A stretch of 64,000 bases of DNA from Agmasoma carcini (nom. nud.). Taxonomy: Eukaryota > Microsporidia > Thelohaniidae. The DNA lies in assembly GCA_029232285.1 (NCBI GenBank), contig JAOXFI010000006.1, forward strand, positions 1 to 64,000. Reading direction: 5' to 3'. Made by a program: the position numbers and the translations under genes. Position 1 is the first letter of the stretch; each line of letters begins with the position of its first letter. This document shows positions 12,393 through 23,408 of this stretch, in pieces. The notes beneath the pieces were generated by a model that worked only from the letters and a program-made list of their open reading frames with translations, searched no databases and was not told where the DNA came from.

Positions 12393-12944
12393 ATGTTTTC
12401 TAGTGAAGCAGGTAAAGAATTAATTGAAGAAATGAAGTACGGAATATTTAAAGAATACAATGAAACGTCTATATCAAAGATTATAATAGAAAATAAAGAT
12501 ATTGATAAGAGGATAGATGAACTAAGACACTTAGCTGATGAAACTGGCGACATAAATGATGCTATTTCAATCAATTATATGATTCTCAGGGCCAACAAGG
12601 ATAGAAATATACGAGTATTAAGAGCCTACAAGTTTTACAGAGCAAAATTTTTTCAAGAAAGTTGGTTCAGCCAAGAGATAGTTTTAAAGATCAATAGAAA
12701 TGAAATAGAATTCAAAAATGGGCTGTTTGGTATAATGGAAGAGTATTTTACAGACCACAAACACTTAAACCTGTCCTCTGACGATCCACCGCTCGAATTA
12801 TTCGTTCAAATACTCGTCCTTGAAGATTGTGGAACAGTTTTGATTAATAATACAGAAATTGAATTAAAAAAAGATAGAATATATTTCATTAGAAAGAAAC
12901 AGATTGAAAGTTTTATCACAAAAGGCTTTGTACAAATAATTTAA
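12393..12944 (+). CDS. PSF1: GINS complex subunit Psf1
   Basis: A 183-residue protein matching Psf1, a subunit of the four-protein GINS complex that works with Cdc45 and MCM2-7 as the replicative helicase. The N-terminal helical A domain includes GKELIEEMKYGIFKEYNE, equivalent to the family's 'ALDLLxEAKR...LPPYNE'. NIRVLRAYKFYRAKFFQESW corresponds to 'NKRCLLAYxYxRLxxIRxLxW'. The C-terminal B domain is nearly diagnostic: PPLELFVQILVLEDCGTV, then ELKKDRIYFIRKKQIESFI and the final GFVQII, matching 'PPKDLYIEVRVLKDCGE', 'LKKNSQHFLRRxDVExLI' and 'GYLxHI'. Slightly shorter than yeast Psf1 (about 208 aa). Confidence 0.85.
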   Translation: MFSSEAGKELIEEMKYGIFKEYNETSISKIIIENKDIDKRIDELRHLADETGDINDAISINYMILRANKDRNIRVLRAYKFYRAKFFQESWFSQEIVLKINRNEIEFKNGLFGIMEEYFTDHKHLNLSSDDPPLELFVQILVLEDCGTVLINNTEIELKKDRIYFIRKKQIESFITKGFVQII

Positions 12945-13282
12945 TTGTTTAATAAAACAAATTTAATATAAGTTTTGATTGTTTATTACATGGCTAAGGG
13001 CTAGTCTACTGTTTTTTTTTGTTGATTTTAATTTTCTAATCTTTTTAAAATTTTTATTGTTTCTTTGATGAAGAAGAAAACTTGAAAATTAATAATTATA
13101 AGCAAACCCATAATTAACTGCTTTGGGATGGTCGTATTATTTGATTAAAAATATATTTGTCAAATATTTAAAACCATGATTGGTTAGTTAGCTTATGAAA
13201 AAATATTTGTATTTAATTCAAATATTCACCCATGCTCTAATATTTAAATTTCAATAAAGAAAGCAGAAACAATATCAACAAT
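12945..13282. other. Convergent spacer, PSF1 and TAF12-like gene
   Basis: About 340 AT-rich bases between the 3' ends of two convergent genes. No gene seen. Confidence 0.5.
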
Positions 13283-15178
13283 TTATTCACCTTCCTTCTT
13301 GAAATGTGTTGCTCTTAAAACCTGTTCATTCACTTCTAATTCTTCTCTAAATTTATCTTTCTTCTTCATCACACAGATCTTAGACCACACCAACTCAAAA
13401 TCATTCTTATCTAATACTCTTTTATCTTTGCTAACAGCAAATTCAGATGAAATCGTTAACAGTTCATGGACTAGTCCATCTAAATGTGCAAGGATCACAT
13501 CAACTGCTGAGTTTGAAATATCACTTACATTCTTTTTCTCTAAATATTCGCCAATATGCTCTCTAATAATGTTCTTTGGATATATATGTGATGCTATTTC
13601 ATCAAACTTTCGTATTTGTGAAGGTACAGTTGTTTCAAAATTGTGTCTATTGATACTTTGTTTGGTTCTTTGATGTCTAAGTATGGGTCTTTCATTGTCC
13701 TCAAGCGGTATAACATTAATTCCTTTCTGTATAATGGGTGTTTTGATTATTGGGTTGCTTCTTGACATCATACTACCCCTTGATCCGCCATATTCAGATG
13801 GTTGTGGCGTATTATATACATTTTTATATCTTCCCATCTGAATATCACTATAGACATCTTGTTTTGTGTCAAACTTTTTACTGTAAGGACCAGAATGAAC
13901 TGGTACTGATGGCTTCATCTTGTGGCGTATATCCATTTCTAAATCTTGAAATGTTCTTTCATTAGTCAAATTCGGTGTTAATCTTTTTTTATCTTCCTTC
14001 CTAACAACAGGTCTTCTCGTTTCTTGATTGCTATCAGTATCAAGAGAAGCGTTATTTTGAGCCATAAAATCTTTTTCAAAAGAAAAATTGTCATTATTTC
14101 TAAGTAGGGGCGAGGTGGGATCGCTTTGTACAAATTTCCTTTGTTCACCTCTCATATCACCAAAATTCATACCATCTGGTCTTTGAAACTTTAGATTAGC
14201 TTGATCAAAATTCATCATAAGGTTTCCACCCCTATCGTAATGACTAAAGAAATTAGGTGATCCAAAATTGGGAGGTGTTTTCATTTTAGGTGTTTGAGGA
14301 AAACGTTCACACATATTGTTAGCATATCCAGGATCACTGTGTTTAAGTTTATCATCACCTTGTTGTGAATGATCTATGTTTGTAGGATATTGAGGATGTC
14401 TAGGAATGTAACCACCATGTCCGATAGACTGTGATTTCCATGTGGAAGGAGGTATTCCCCCCATATGAGGTGAAGCTTTCATATTTTGATTTAAAAATGG
14501 ATATTGATGTAACTGGCCAATAGGATCAGCATGTTTTTGAAAGGTTTTCCCAGTTTGTTGTGAATCCATAGGACTAAAATGCTTGTCGTTAAAGTATTGC
14601 TGATAATTTGGGCTAACTCTATTATCGTAAGGAACATGTCTGTTTGGCATTTTAGGATAACCTTCATAACCTGGAGAGTTAAAGGGGCTCATATTGCCAC
14701 CATAGAACATTTGACTTGGATGATTCATTGGATACGGCTTTCTAAAGCCCATTGGACTTGGAGGAATACCCCTTGAATGAGAACCTTGTGGTTCCATATA
14801 TTCTCTTTGGTTTTGAAAATATGGTAATTGGCCTGGATGTTGCATGATTGGAGAGTGTAAGTGTTGTTGTCCATGCGAATTTTGTGTATTGATCAGTTTA
14901 TCTGTTTCCATAAGACTTTGGATGTACTCCTCCACACAAAAACTGGTGTAACCATTTTTCTTCTTCTTTATGTATGATGCTCCAATTCTAACGATGAAGC
15001 TAGATAGTTTTGATCTGCAGTCTCTCAGTTCATTTTCTTCCTGTTCATTTAAAGATTCTTCGTACTTCTTCCGATCTAATCTTTTTATTATCTTCAAAAG
15101 GTTATCATGATACTTTTTAAGTGATTCGGCCCTCTGTCTATGTTCCTGTTCTCTCTTATCATCATTATCATAGTGCAT
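13283..15178 (-). CDS. Histone-fold protein, TAF12-like
   Basis: A 631-residue protein in three parts. Residues 1-90 are charged and helical. A long disordered centre (about 90-480) is rich in P, G, N, Q, H, M and F, with PG and PS dipeptides, reminiscent of transcription coactivators. The C-terminus (about 500-610) has the spacing of a histone fold: a helix around IREHIGEYLEKK, a long helix SNSAVDVILAHLDGLVHELL, then the loop and last helix VSKDKRVLDKNDFELVW. The last two align with TAF12 'PEVEDLLLEIADDFIDSVV' and 'AKHRKSNTLEVKDVQ'. TAF12 is shared by TFIID and SAGA, and yeast TAF12 also has a long low-complexity N-terminus before a C-terminal histone fold. TAF4 or ADA1 are alternatives. The ATG is preceded by ACCC about 7 bases upstream and an AAAATTCC string about 16 bases upstream. 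Confidence 0.55.
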   Translation of the reverse strand: MHYDNDDKREQEHRQRAESLKKYHDNLLKIIKRLDRKKYEESLNEQEENELRDCRSKLSSFIVRIGASYIKKKKNGYTSFCVEEYIQSLMETDKLINTQNSHGQQHLHSPIMQHPGQLPYFQNQREYMEPQGSHSRGIPPSPMGFRKPYPMNHPSQMFYGGNMSPFNSPGYEGYPKMPNRHVPYDNRVSPNYQQYFNDKHFSPMDSQQTGKTFQKHADPIGQLHQYPFLNQNMKASPHMGGIPPSTWKSQSIGHGGYIPRHPQYPTNIDHSQQGDDKLKHSDPGYANNMCERFPQTPKMKTPPNFGSPNFFSHYDRGGNLMMNFDQANLKFQRPDGMNFGDMRGEQRKFVQSDPTSPLLRNNDNFSFEKDFMAQNNASLDTDSNQETRRPVVRKEDKKRLTPNLTNERTFQDLEMDIRHKMKPSVPVHSGPYSKKFDTKQDVYSDIQMGRYKNVYNTPQPSEYGGSRGSMMSRSNPIIKTPIIQKGINVIPLEDNERPILRHQRTKQSINRHNFETTVPSQIRKFDEIASHIYPKNIIREHIGEYLEKKNVSDISNSAVDVILAHLDGLVHELLTISSEFAVSKDKRVLDKNDFELVWSKICVMKKKDKFREELEVNEQVLRATHFKKEGE

Positions 15179-17584
15179 ACTATGGGTTATGGAATTTTTT
15201 ATTTTGAAAATAATTGAATAAAAAAAATAATTGAAAAATGCGGTGGTTAAAAAGGGGAATGAGTGTTTCTACGAGAGTGGGTCAATAGGATGAGGTGTAT
15301 GAGCGGATATAAAAGAGGTATGAAAGGTTGTTGTACCATGTATAAAAGTATAATTTCATCTGGATATATCAAAAAAAAAATATAATTTAGAAAACAAAAT
15401 AAAAAAAGGATGATATTTTGGCTTTATGTATGATTCAGATGTGAATGTAAGTGATTTAAGATTTTATATTTAGATCATAGGTTGAATTGATGTATTTATG
15501 TATCAATCAAAATTAGAAGTGTCAAATCAAAGGTTGTAATTTAAAGGATTTAATTTTGATAAAAGTATAAGAAAAAATATTTAAAATTAAAAGATGTAAT
15601 GACACGAGTAAATAAGGTATGATTGACTATATATTGATTAGGTTATGATTATAGACTTAGAATGTAATTATAAACAAATTTATAAATATTCTTTGAATGT
15701 TTTAATTTGATTAATTTATTGCTGTCAAATGAATAATTTTGATTTTAGCGAGAAGGAACAAAGTAGTGGTGGTATTGATCAGAAATAGTTGTTCACGGTT
15801 GATAATAATCTTAATTATATTAATGTTTTATAAAATTGTATTTAAGTAGACAGTGTGGTAATTAGTAATTATATCATTATGTGAAAAAAACTATTAATAT
15901 ATTTCATTTTTGTTTAATAGATGATTGATATGCCAGTTTTAGAGTAGTGGTGATGTTTTAATATAATAAAATATAGATAAAAGGTTGAAATCAACCATAA
16001 TTTAGATATAATAAATAATTATAATATTTTAGATCTACAAGAAATAAAATTGCTTATGAATTGATATTTACAGGGCTTGACCCAATATAAAATAAATTGA
16101 CTTAAATATTGTTATTTTATAATTAAACTTATTAATTAAATAAAATTTAGAATTTACAGCTGATCATTTTATTTTAAGGTAATAATTGAAATATTTTTAT
16201 TATATCTAAAGTAAAATATATTTTAATTTACCTTTCAACGGGTTGAATATCGTATCAAACATGTTTTCTTAAGACACACAGTACCAGTTAATACAAAAGG
16301 AAGTTGTAGTAAATGGTTGTGTTAGTATGAAAAATACTACAATAATAACCTGATAGTAAATTGTATGTAATCAGAGTAGAAAATACAAAAGTCACATTTA
16401 TTATTTGGTGAATATCCCTTAAGACTTACACTTATAATTATTCATAATTTTTATTATAATAATTCTTATTTTGACTATTTTTAGTATTTTTATTTTGATT
16501 ATTTTAAGTATTTTTATTTATAATAAATTTCCTTTTTTTAATTATTTAAATATCAAAACTTATATTATAAATGTTAAAGTTACAGCAAATATTTTTATTT
16601 AATAATACTTTTGTACGAATATATGCATTGTTTTTATTTATTGATTAAACTCTTCTAAATTATTAAAATTTCATCATATTTATAAATATAAAGTTAGGGT
16701 GTAAAACTATAACAACAAATTATGTTATTACACGAGAATCGAACTTGAATCCTTATGGAAATTTATATGGTGAATAACACATACACTTTTTTCAAAAAAA
16801 AAGATTTATATCATTTTTCTTACTTATATATTATAATATATTTTGATAAATTAATCTTGTAAAAAGTTGCACTCTAGATTTAAAGAACAAAATAAATCAT
16901 AATTATTTCAAATATTTTTTATTAAAATTCTTCTTTTGATTTTAAAAATATGCGTAATATGACTTATTTAAGTTCATTTGGATCATCAGAACGTTATAAT
17001 CTATCCTTTATAAATATTTTGAACTGTGAATCAATGTACATTATCAGCTGAAAGTCTTATCATAAGACTAAAACTTTTGAGCTAATACTGGTATATATGT
17101 AGTTACATTTGTTCTTTCATCAATAGGGGTGAGTTTATCTTCATCTTTACATAATATATCTTCATCTTTATATACTATATCCTCACCTTTATATACTTGT
17201 TTTACAAAAGTCTTATTAAAGTATTATTTCTTACATTTATAAAATATTACAGGTTTTACCCTTTCATTTGAGTACCTTAAAATAAAGTTTTTATCAATTA
17301 AACTTTCCTCAACATATGATCTTATCCTAAAATTTATTTAATATTAATTTTTGACTTAAACCCATCTCTAAATCACTTAATATTTTGTTTTATGATTTTT
17401 AAATAATAAAATATAACAAAATTTTAGATATCTGATCAATATAAGCCAAAGGTACATAAAAATAAATAATATAATTTTATCCATACAATGGCTAACTTTT
17501 CATATCAATCTGTAAACAAATTTTTAATTTAATATTTTTTTTATTATTTGTATACGTTCATAGCAATAAAAAATTTATAGCTTG
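15179..17584. other. 2.4-kb AT-rich spacer
   Basis: No supported gene or transposon motif. Around 16724-16795 the minus strand contains a tRNA T-loop-like string, GTTCGATTCTCG, ending in TAATAAC, but no cloverleaf can be completed (see rejected items). The remainder is simple AT-rich DNA with short A and T runs. Confidence 0.5.
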
Positions 17585-17716
17585 ATGTGAAAAGTTTGCA
17601 ATTGGATAGAGAAACACTATAATATATTTTTTTAAAATTGAAATATTTGTATATATGTGAAAAGTTTGCAATTGGATGGAGAAACACTAAAATATATTTT
17701 TTTAAAATTAAAATAT
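17585..17716. repeat. 70-bp direct duplication
   Basis: A unit beginning ATGTGAAAAGTTTGCAATTG occurs twice in tandem at a 70-bp offset (17585 and 17655), with only a few differences. It lies just past the 3' end of the ARS2-like gene and could affect its transcript end. Confidence 0.85.
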
Positions 17717-17746
17717 TATATAAATATAAAAATTATTTTTATTAAA

Positions 17747-18859
17747 TTAATCAAATTGTATATCACCACTAAACAAAATAGGCATATCATAGACTACAAC
17801 CCTCCTCTCTTCTACATCATCAACAAAATTAGGCTTAGATGTAAAATACAACCCTTCAATTTGTTGGAAAGCAAAAAAATCAAACTTTTCAAAAAAATTA
17901 GTTAATTTTGCCATTCTTTCATTTACACGATCAACAACCTCATCATGTTTGTTCATAATGTGATTTTTAACAAACCCTTCATTTTCAAAAGCTTTTTGAC
18001 ACAATTTACACTCAAATCTTTCAGCATCAACCTTCGTTATACAAACATTCATCATATATTCATCATTAATCATATTATCAATCATTTCTGATTCCTTTAA
18101 GCCTTTATTTAGTAGTTTTATATTCCTTTTAAGAATATTTTTGTTCCTATGACAAGAACAAGCATCCAACATTTCTATCAAGGAATCGTATTGTTTAAAA
18201 CATAAAGGGCAGAATAAAAAGACATTTCTTAGAAGTTTTTTGTATGAAATTGTGTCATTTGTAAAATTATTTGAAATTTTATAATTTTCAATTATATCAG
18301 TAGGATTGAGCTTATAGATGCAACATAGACCATTATAAATGTCTTTTAATAGTTCTAATGAAATAAAATAATCATTATTGTTGATTTCAAGGTCTTTTGT
18401 TTCAATTATTGAATATTTTGAAAAATTTCTTATTTTGTCCAAAATATTATCAATTTCAGCTTCATTGTTAATTTTAATGTAAACATCACGTATGAATTTG
18501 TCGTTTGTATTACTTTGACTTATAAAGAAGGAACCACCATCAGTAATAGTTTGTAGTTCTTCTATACTTTGATCAATATAAAAGACTTTTAAATACATGT
18601 CATTTGAATTTGAATCATGTACATTTTGAAGTACAAACTTTGATTTTGAATCATTTACATACCTATCGATGAACCAAGTATCCTTAGAGTAGGTATTTAT
18701 AAAATATTCTATCTCTAATAATAGATATCTCTTAAAATATGAATCATAAGACTCATTAGGTATTAGTTTTGTGAATTCTAGGTCTGTAATGAGTTGTTTC
18801 TTCTCAAATAGTGATGAAAGGTCTATGATCTCTTTACTTGAATACTTTCTTCTATCCAT
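17747..18859 (-). CDS. ARS2/SERRATE-like zinc-finger protein
   Basis: A 370-residue protein with a single C2H2 zinc finger near its C-terminus: C284, C287, H300, H305 in FECKLCQKAFENEGFVKNHI. The finger and what follows (NKHDEVVDRVNERMAKLTNFF) closely resemble the ARS2/SERRATE C-terminal finger ('FVRKHIFNKHAEKIEEVKKEV'). The N-terminus (SYDSYFKRYLLLEIEYFINTY, then KDTWFIDRYV) resembles the ARS2 helical region with 'EEWFRxKYxP'. ARS2 binds the nuclear cap-binding complex and routes capped transcripts to processing, export or decay; S. pombe has Pir2. The protein is much shorter than animal ARS2 (about 870 aa). AAATTT lies five bases upstream of the ATG, a strong start signal. A generic C2H2 protein is the alternative. 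Confidence 0.6.
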   Translation of the reverse strand: MDRRKYSSKEIIDLSSLFEKKQLITDLEFTKLIPNESYDSYFKRYLLLEIEYFINTYSKDTWFIDRYVNDSKSKFVLQNVHDSNSNDMYLKVFYIDQSIEELQTITDGGSFFISQSNTNDKFIRDVYIKINNEAEIDNILDKIRNFSKYSIIETKDLEINNNDYFISLELLKDIYNGLCCIYKLNPTDIIENYKISNNFTNDTISYKKLLRNVFLFCPLCFKQYDSLIEMLDACSCHRNKNILKRNIKLLNKGLKESEMIDNMINDEYMMNVCITKVDAERFECKLCQKAFENEGFVKNHIMNKHDEVVDRVNERMAKLTNFFEKFDFFAFQQIEGLYFTSKPNFVDDVEERRVVVYDMPILFSGDIQFD

Positions 18860-19080
18860 GATAAAAATTTTAAAGGAAAGGCTTAAGTCAAAAAAATTTA
18901 TACAAAAAAATTATTAAAAAGGTAACATAAAGATTAAGAAGCATATTCAATAGAACTAAATATGATAACATTAAAAATGACTAATTAGACTATAATAGCT
19001 AATTTGTAAGAATGACCTTGGTCGCTCTAACTAATGATAAAAATAATAAAATGGTTGATGTACGTAAGTTAGGTATAATA
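18860..19080. other. Short spacer
   Basis: AT-rich, no gene seen; ends in the TA target dinucleotide of the adjacent transposon. Confidence 0.5.
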
Positions 19081-20177
19081 CACTAGAAGAAAAAACTGGG
19101 AAATTCCTAAAATGATTATTTTTTGGTGAAATGTTAAAACATTTTAATAAATATAAATACTGTTATAATTTTTAGAATTATTTTATAAATTATTGCCCTT
19201 ATGAGTAGTCATTGGTCTTTAAATGTTAAAAATCTTATTTTGGGACATTTCTAAAAACATAGCCGTACCTACACCTACGACATCAGTGCAAGATATTTTA
19301 CAAAAATATTAATAATTTAGAAAGCTAAAGTGGTTCTGGAAGGCATAAGATTATTGAGGTGTGATTTGAATATATTCAAAAATTTATTTTCACGTCCACA
19401 GAGTTATCAAATTAACCTGTCATTAAATGTAATACCAATAACTATAAAAAATATTTTTTGACTTAGTTACAAAGAAATTAGTTTAAAGTGGGTATTAAAG
19501 AATATTTCAAATACAAAGATAATATGGAGCGAAGAGTGCAGATTTAAGTTAAATGAAAGTGATAGAAAGAGATTAGTGTGGAGATAGACTCAAAGAAGAG
19601 TATATCAATAAAACCACAAAATTCAGAGGAGGTGGTTTAATGCACTGGGGTTGTATGTCAAGTAAAGGATTAGAGAACTTAGTGCAAGTACATGAAAGGT
19701 TAAATTCAATACTTATATTAATCTTTTAATAGAAAATTTACATCTTTTAGAACAAATAATGTACATAGATCAGTTTACCTCTCAACAAGGCAACGTTTTC
19801 TGTTACGCTTCTAAGTTGACAATGCCATATTTTATAAATGTGAATTATTGGCCAGCTCAGTCATCCAATTTAAACCCAATCGAATCTATTTGGGTTATAT
19901 AGAAAGAAAAACATTAGAATTATGGTATAATATACCAGACAACTTTGTTAAAAAGTTTATTTGATCGTGAGAACTAGATTTAAAATAGTTATTAAAGTTA
20001 TGGTGTTCCAATAACTGTTAATTTAGGTTTTTTACGGGTATTTAATTCTTCCTATAAATTTACAAAATTTGTAAAAATATAATTGATACAAAATATTAAA
20101 TACACAATATAGGCTAATAATTATAACAATATTTATTAAAAATCAATCATTCTAGGGGTTCCGTTTTTCCTCTAGTG
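19081..20177 (+). mobile_element. Degenerate Tc1/mariner element (family 1, copy B)
   Basis: Same family as the element at 6945-8276 but in the opposite orientation. Inverted ends: the left begins CACTAGAAGAAAAAACTGGG, and the right, inverted, reads CACTAGAGGAAAAACGGAAC. Both run into CTA(A/G)AATGATT. TA lies directly to the left. Transposase pieces are readable on the plus strand: GGLMHWGCMSSKGLENLVQV near 19630-19690 (compare 'GGxVMVWGCFSxxGxGxLV') and YWPAQSSNLNPIESIWV near 19849-19899 (compare 'WPxQSPDLNPIENLW'). Stops and frameshifts interrupt it. Confidence 0.88.
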
Positions 20178-21324
20178 AATAGTATAGTGTCTTTATAGTT
20201 TTTTATATTCTATTAATGTATAACTAACAAATGTTATACACCCTTTAACAAAGCATAATAAGTGTATGATTGGTAGCCATCTTTTCTAAATCTATTTTAT
20301 CTATTGTTATTTGATTAAGATTTTTTCCTAATATTATTTATTTTATATAATTTTAGAAAATACTTAAATTTAAAATTTGCATAGGGTTAAATTTATAAAA
20401 TAATTTTATATTAAACATGTAAGTAAAATATTTTATTTGTCAAATTAAAAGGCAAAAATTTCCCTATGAACAAAAATAATTATATGTTAATATTTTATAT
20501 TTTTTTACAAAATCACCTCTAATGATTCCATTTTTGCTAGAAAATTCATATTCTAGTATATTGTAACCCTTGTTACGTGTATTGAACTTTCCACAATATG
20601 ACTCAATATTAAGAGTATGAGGGGAGGTTAAAGATCAACAAAATAACACTATGATTAACTGTGCGATAAATGAAGACAGAGCGAGATTATATTTTAGAAT
20701 ATGATTGCTATTTATCAGAATAAATAACTCTACCTTTTCTACAGGCACGTCTGAAAATAGGTAATAGGGCCAGCCCACCTCATTCAGTAACACTTAAAAC
20801 CCATTATTCTAATAACCACCTCTATGATTTTCCTCTTGCGTTTGAATTGACTTTAATTAACAACACCCTTCCTCTAACATCATCACATGCGCATCAAAAA
20901 AATCCATACACTTTGAATTTGATTTTCATAAGTTTTAATTGTCGTTTTATTGTGTAATCTAGTTAAATTAACAATTTTGATAACTGTTGTATCATTTAAG
21001 CAAAAATTAGATATTTTTGGTATAATTGTTTATGATTTATCAAAGTCATTAAAAAAAACTATTTTTAAGATCGAACAGGGTTTATTAAAACACTTAAAAG
21101 CCTCTTTATCTACATTTCTTGTATGATTTAATATCATACACAGTAAACGACAGATTGGGTATAAATAAGGTGTTGTTTTGATTTGAGATTTCTTTGTAAA
21201 ATGTGTTTATAATAAACATAAATGATTAAAACCACCACAATTATAAATATATAAGTTTTTAATATATATTATTTGTTTGTAAATGCTAAAAAGAATTTTA
21301 TAGAATTATCAGTTATGATGAGAA
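20178..21324. other. 1.1-kb AT-rich spacer between transposons
   Basis: No gene, RNA or transposase motif recognised. Confidence 0.4.
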
Positions 21325-22170
21325 TGCGGTTATCTTTTTGTGCCAAAATGTACTTTTACAAACTATTGATGAAGATATTGCATGTCAATGGTGTGGTAGA
21401 TAAAATACAGAAGAGGAGAAAGTATTTCGACACTGAGATGTAAAAACAGAGCATGTCAAATTTTCTCCTCAAAAATCGTTTTTTTGAATTTTTTATAATT
21501 GAATGAAAGGCTTAATACTGAGCTTACAAAATGTAAAAATTTAGAATTATTATTTTGTTTTAGAGGTCTCGTATAGACTTTATGCAATCTTACAAGTAGA
21601 AGTCTATCAACAATCTGCAAGTGGTATAAATTGTTCAGAGTATTTTGCTCTAGGCTTGTATCTGCTACCATACGAAGAAAAAAAGGTTGAAAGGGCGGAA
21701 AATTGTATCAAATAGATGAATCAAAACTTGTGGGCGCAGGAAATATAACAGAAGACGTCTTTTATGAAGTGATGCTCTATCTGAAGAGACAGATTTAGAA
21801 GCTGAAATTTTTAACCAAAGAAATCATGGTAATAGAGTTGATGATTTATGGGTTTTTGGATTGACTAAAGACAAGGTTTTCAAATATTTCTATTAAAGAA
21901 AGGAGATAGAATCTCATTAATCCCTTTAATTCATAGAGAGTTGTAGTAAGTTATGTGATTAACTCTGATGAGTGGCGTGTATATTTGAATTTTTTACATT
22001 ATACGGTAAATCATTAAAAATTACTTAAATCCCATAACCGAGTCCATACACAGTCAATAGAAAGACTTTGGCTTGATTCGAAAATAAAAATCTTAAAAGT
22101 GAGAGGTGTAACACCCTCTGTATTTCAATCACATTTAGATTTTATATGTTGGTTTATTTCCCGAAGAGAT
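21325..22170 (+). mobile_element. Degenerate Merlin (IS1016/ISXO2-like) transposase, copy 1
   Basis: The ordered landmarks of a Merlin/ISXO2-type transposase can be read on the plus strand across frameshifts. LLQTIDEDIACQWCG and QKSFF near 21352-21485 match the N-terminal zinc-finger region. IDESKL near 21711 holds the first catalytic D. VDDLWVFGL near 21838-21865 matches 'xEGxWVFGGIE'. RISLIPLIHRE near 21910 is next, then INSDEWRVYL near 21959-21988, holding the second D. HNRVHTQSIERLWL near 22033-22074 is the family's 'VNHSxxFxxxxxHTQxIExxW' end motif. At least one stop lies inside the finger, so the copy is dead. Confidence 0.85.
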
Positions 22171-22179
22171 TCTAATGAT

Positions 22180-22736
22180 ATATTTTTATTAATGAGATCT
22201 CAAATATAAACAATACCTAAATAATTCATCTTTAATTCACCCAAATCTTGTAAAAACGTTATTAATTCATCGTTAATTTTTAAAATTGGTCAATATTTGT
22301 TAGAAACAATTAATTGGCATTGTATTAAAAATTAGACCTTGATCCTGCATTTTTTATAATTTTTTAAATATTGAAAACCAAAATTTTCGGTATGATAATT
22401 ATCTAAAATTAGTAACTGATTATCTCACTTCATAAACATTTGAAAACCTGAACTATTTTTATAATCACTAGATTTAACCCAATTGAAAAACTTTGGTCGA
22501 CAATCATTAAAATTAGCTGGTTTAGGGCAATAACTATGGTCCAAGAAGAATGTATAAAATCGATGTCAAACTCTGTTAACAACTAATGTTAAGTATAAAG
22601 ACATGATAATTGATTGTCGTAAAGTAAAAGGTGTATATATAGATTTTTGAATGTTTTTGTCACATTTTTGATCAATACACCATATACCAACATTTAGCAA
22701 ATGTTACATTGATTACAATTTATGTTTACACCCCTG
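22180..22736 (+). mobile_element. Truncated Tc1/mariner remnant (family 2)
   Basis: RFNPIEKLW near 22474-22500 is the Tc1 'LNPIExxW' motif. The following KISWFRAITMVQEE and IKSM stretch matches the family 2 element at 27419-28432. The right end, inverted, reads CAGGGGTGTAAACATAAATT and is followed by TA. No left end was found, and the element abuts the Merlin remnant, so its 5' part was probably lost or replaced. The left limit given is approximate. Confidence 0.65.
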
Positions 22737-23408
22737 TATATACCTCAATTTAATAGATAATCTGATACATTAAGGATATATTACTTTAATTTTAAAGGTT
22801 TACTCCCCAATTATAAATTTATCGATTATCGGGCTTATTCTCTTAATTATAAGGTTCATCATTATTATATAAATAAATTTTATATATTGTTGTTTCTATT
22901 AAAGGCTATTTTGAAAATTAATGATAAATCTCACACAGTAATAAAAATCATGACAAATATAATTAAATTATCGTATTAAGCATGAATGTGTAACAAAATA
23001 TTGATAAACAGGCTAAAAATAAGCCAACAGTGGTATTTAAAATGAATATATGACACATATTGATACTATATATTAAATTTATTGTATATTTAAGTAATAT
23101 AACAATATCATAATTTTAGATTAAACAACAACCTAAAATATTTTTTTAATATTTCAGAAAAATTTTAAGAAAAAAATTTTAAATTTCAAACATAATAAAA
23201 ATGATGGCAAAAATGAAACAATTAAATCCAAATTATTTTATTTTATATAAAATTAAGCATTTATTTCAACTGTTGACATAAAAGACATTTTAATTAATCT
23301 TATCACAACATTTATCCATTTTTATTCAAAATTTATATTCAATTATTCCAATCTATGACATTTATGCATTCAAATAAAGTTTTATAATAATGTGAAAAAA
23401 ATTTACCC
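22737..23408. other. Spacer upstream of RNR1
   Basis: About 670 AT-rich bases without a gene. The last bases carry AAATTTACCC (23399-23408) directly before the RNR1 ATG, the clearest start signal in the window. Confidence 0.6.
23399..23408 (+). promoter_or_regulatory. AAATTTACCC start motif of RNR1
   Basis: AAATTT plus ACCC abuts the ATG with no gap. It supports this ATG as the true start, and therefore supports the short N-terminus of the protein. Confidence 0.6.

Noticed and set aside
16724..16795. tRNA-like sequence with GTTCGATTCTCG on the minus strand
   Set aside because: A possible 7-bp acceptor pairing encloses only about 55 bases, the T stem mispairs, and no proper D arm or anticodon stem is found.
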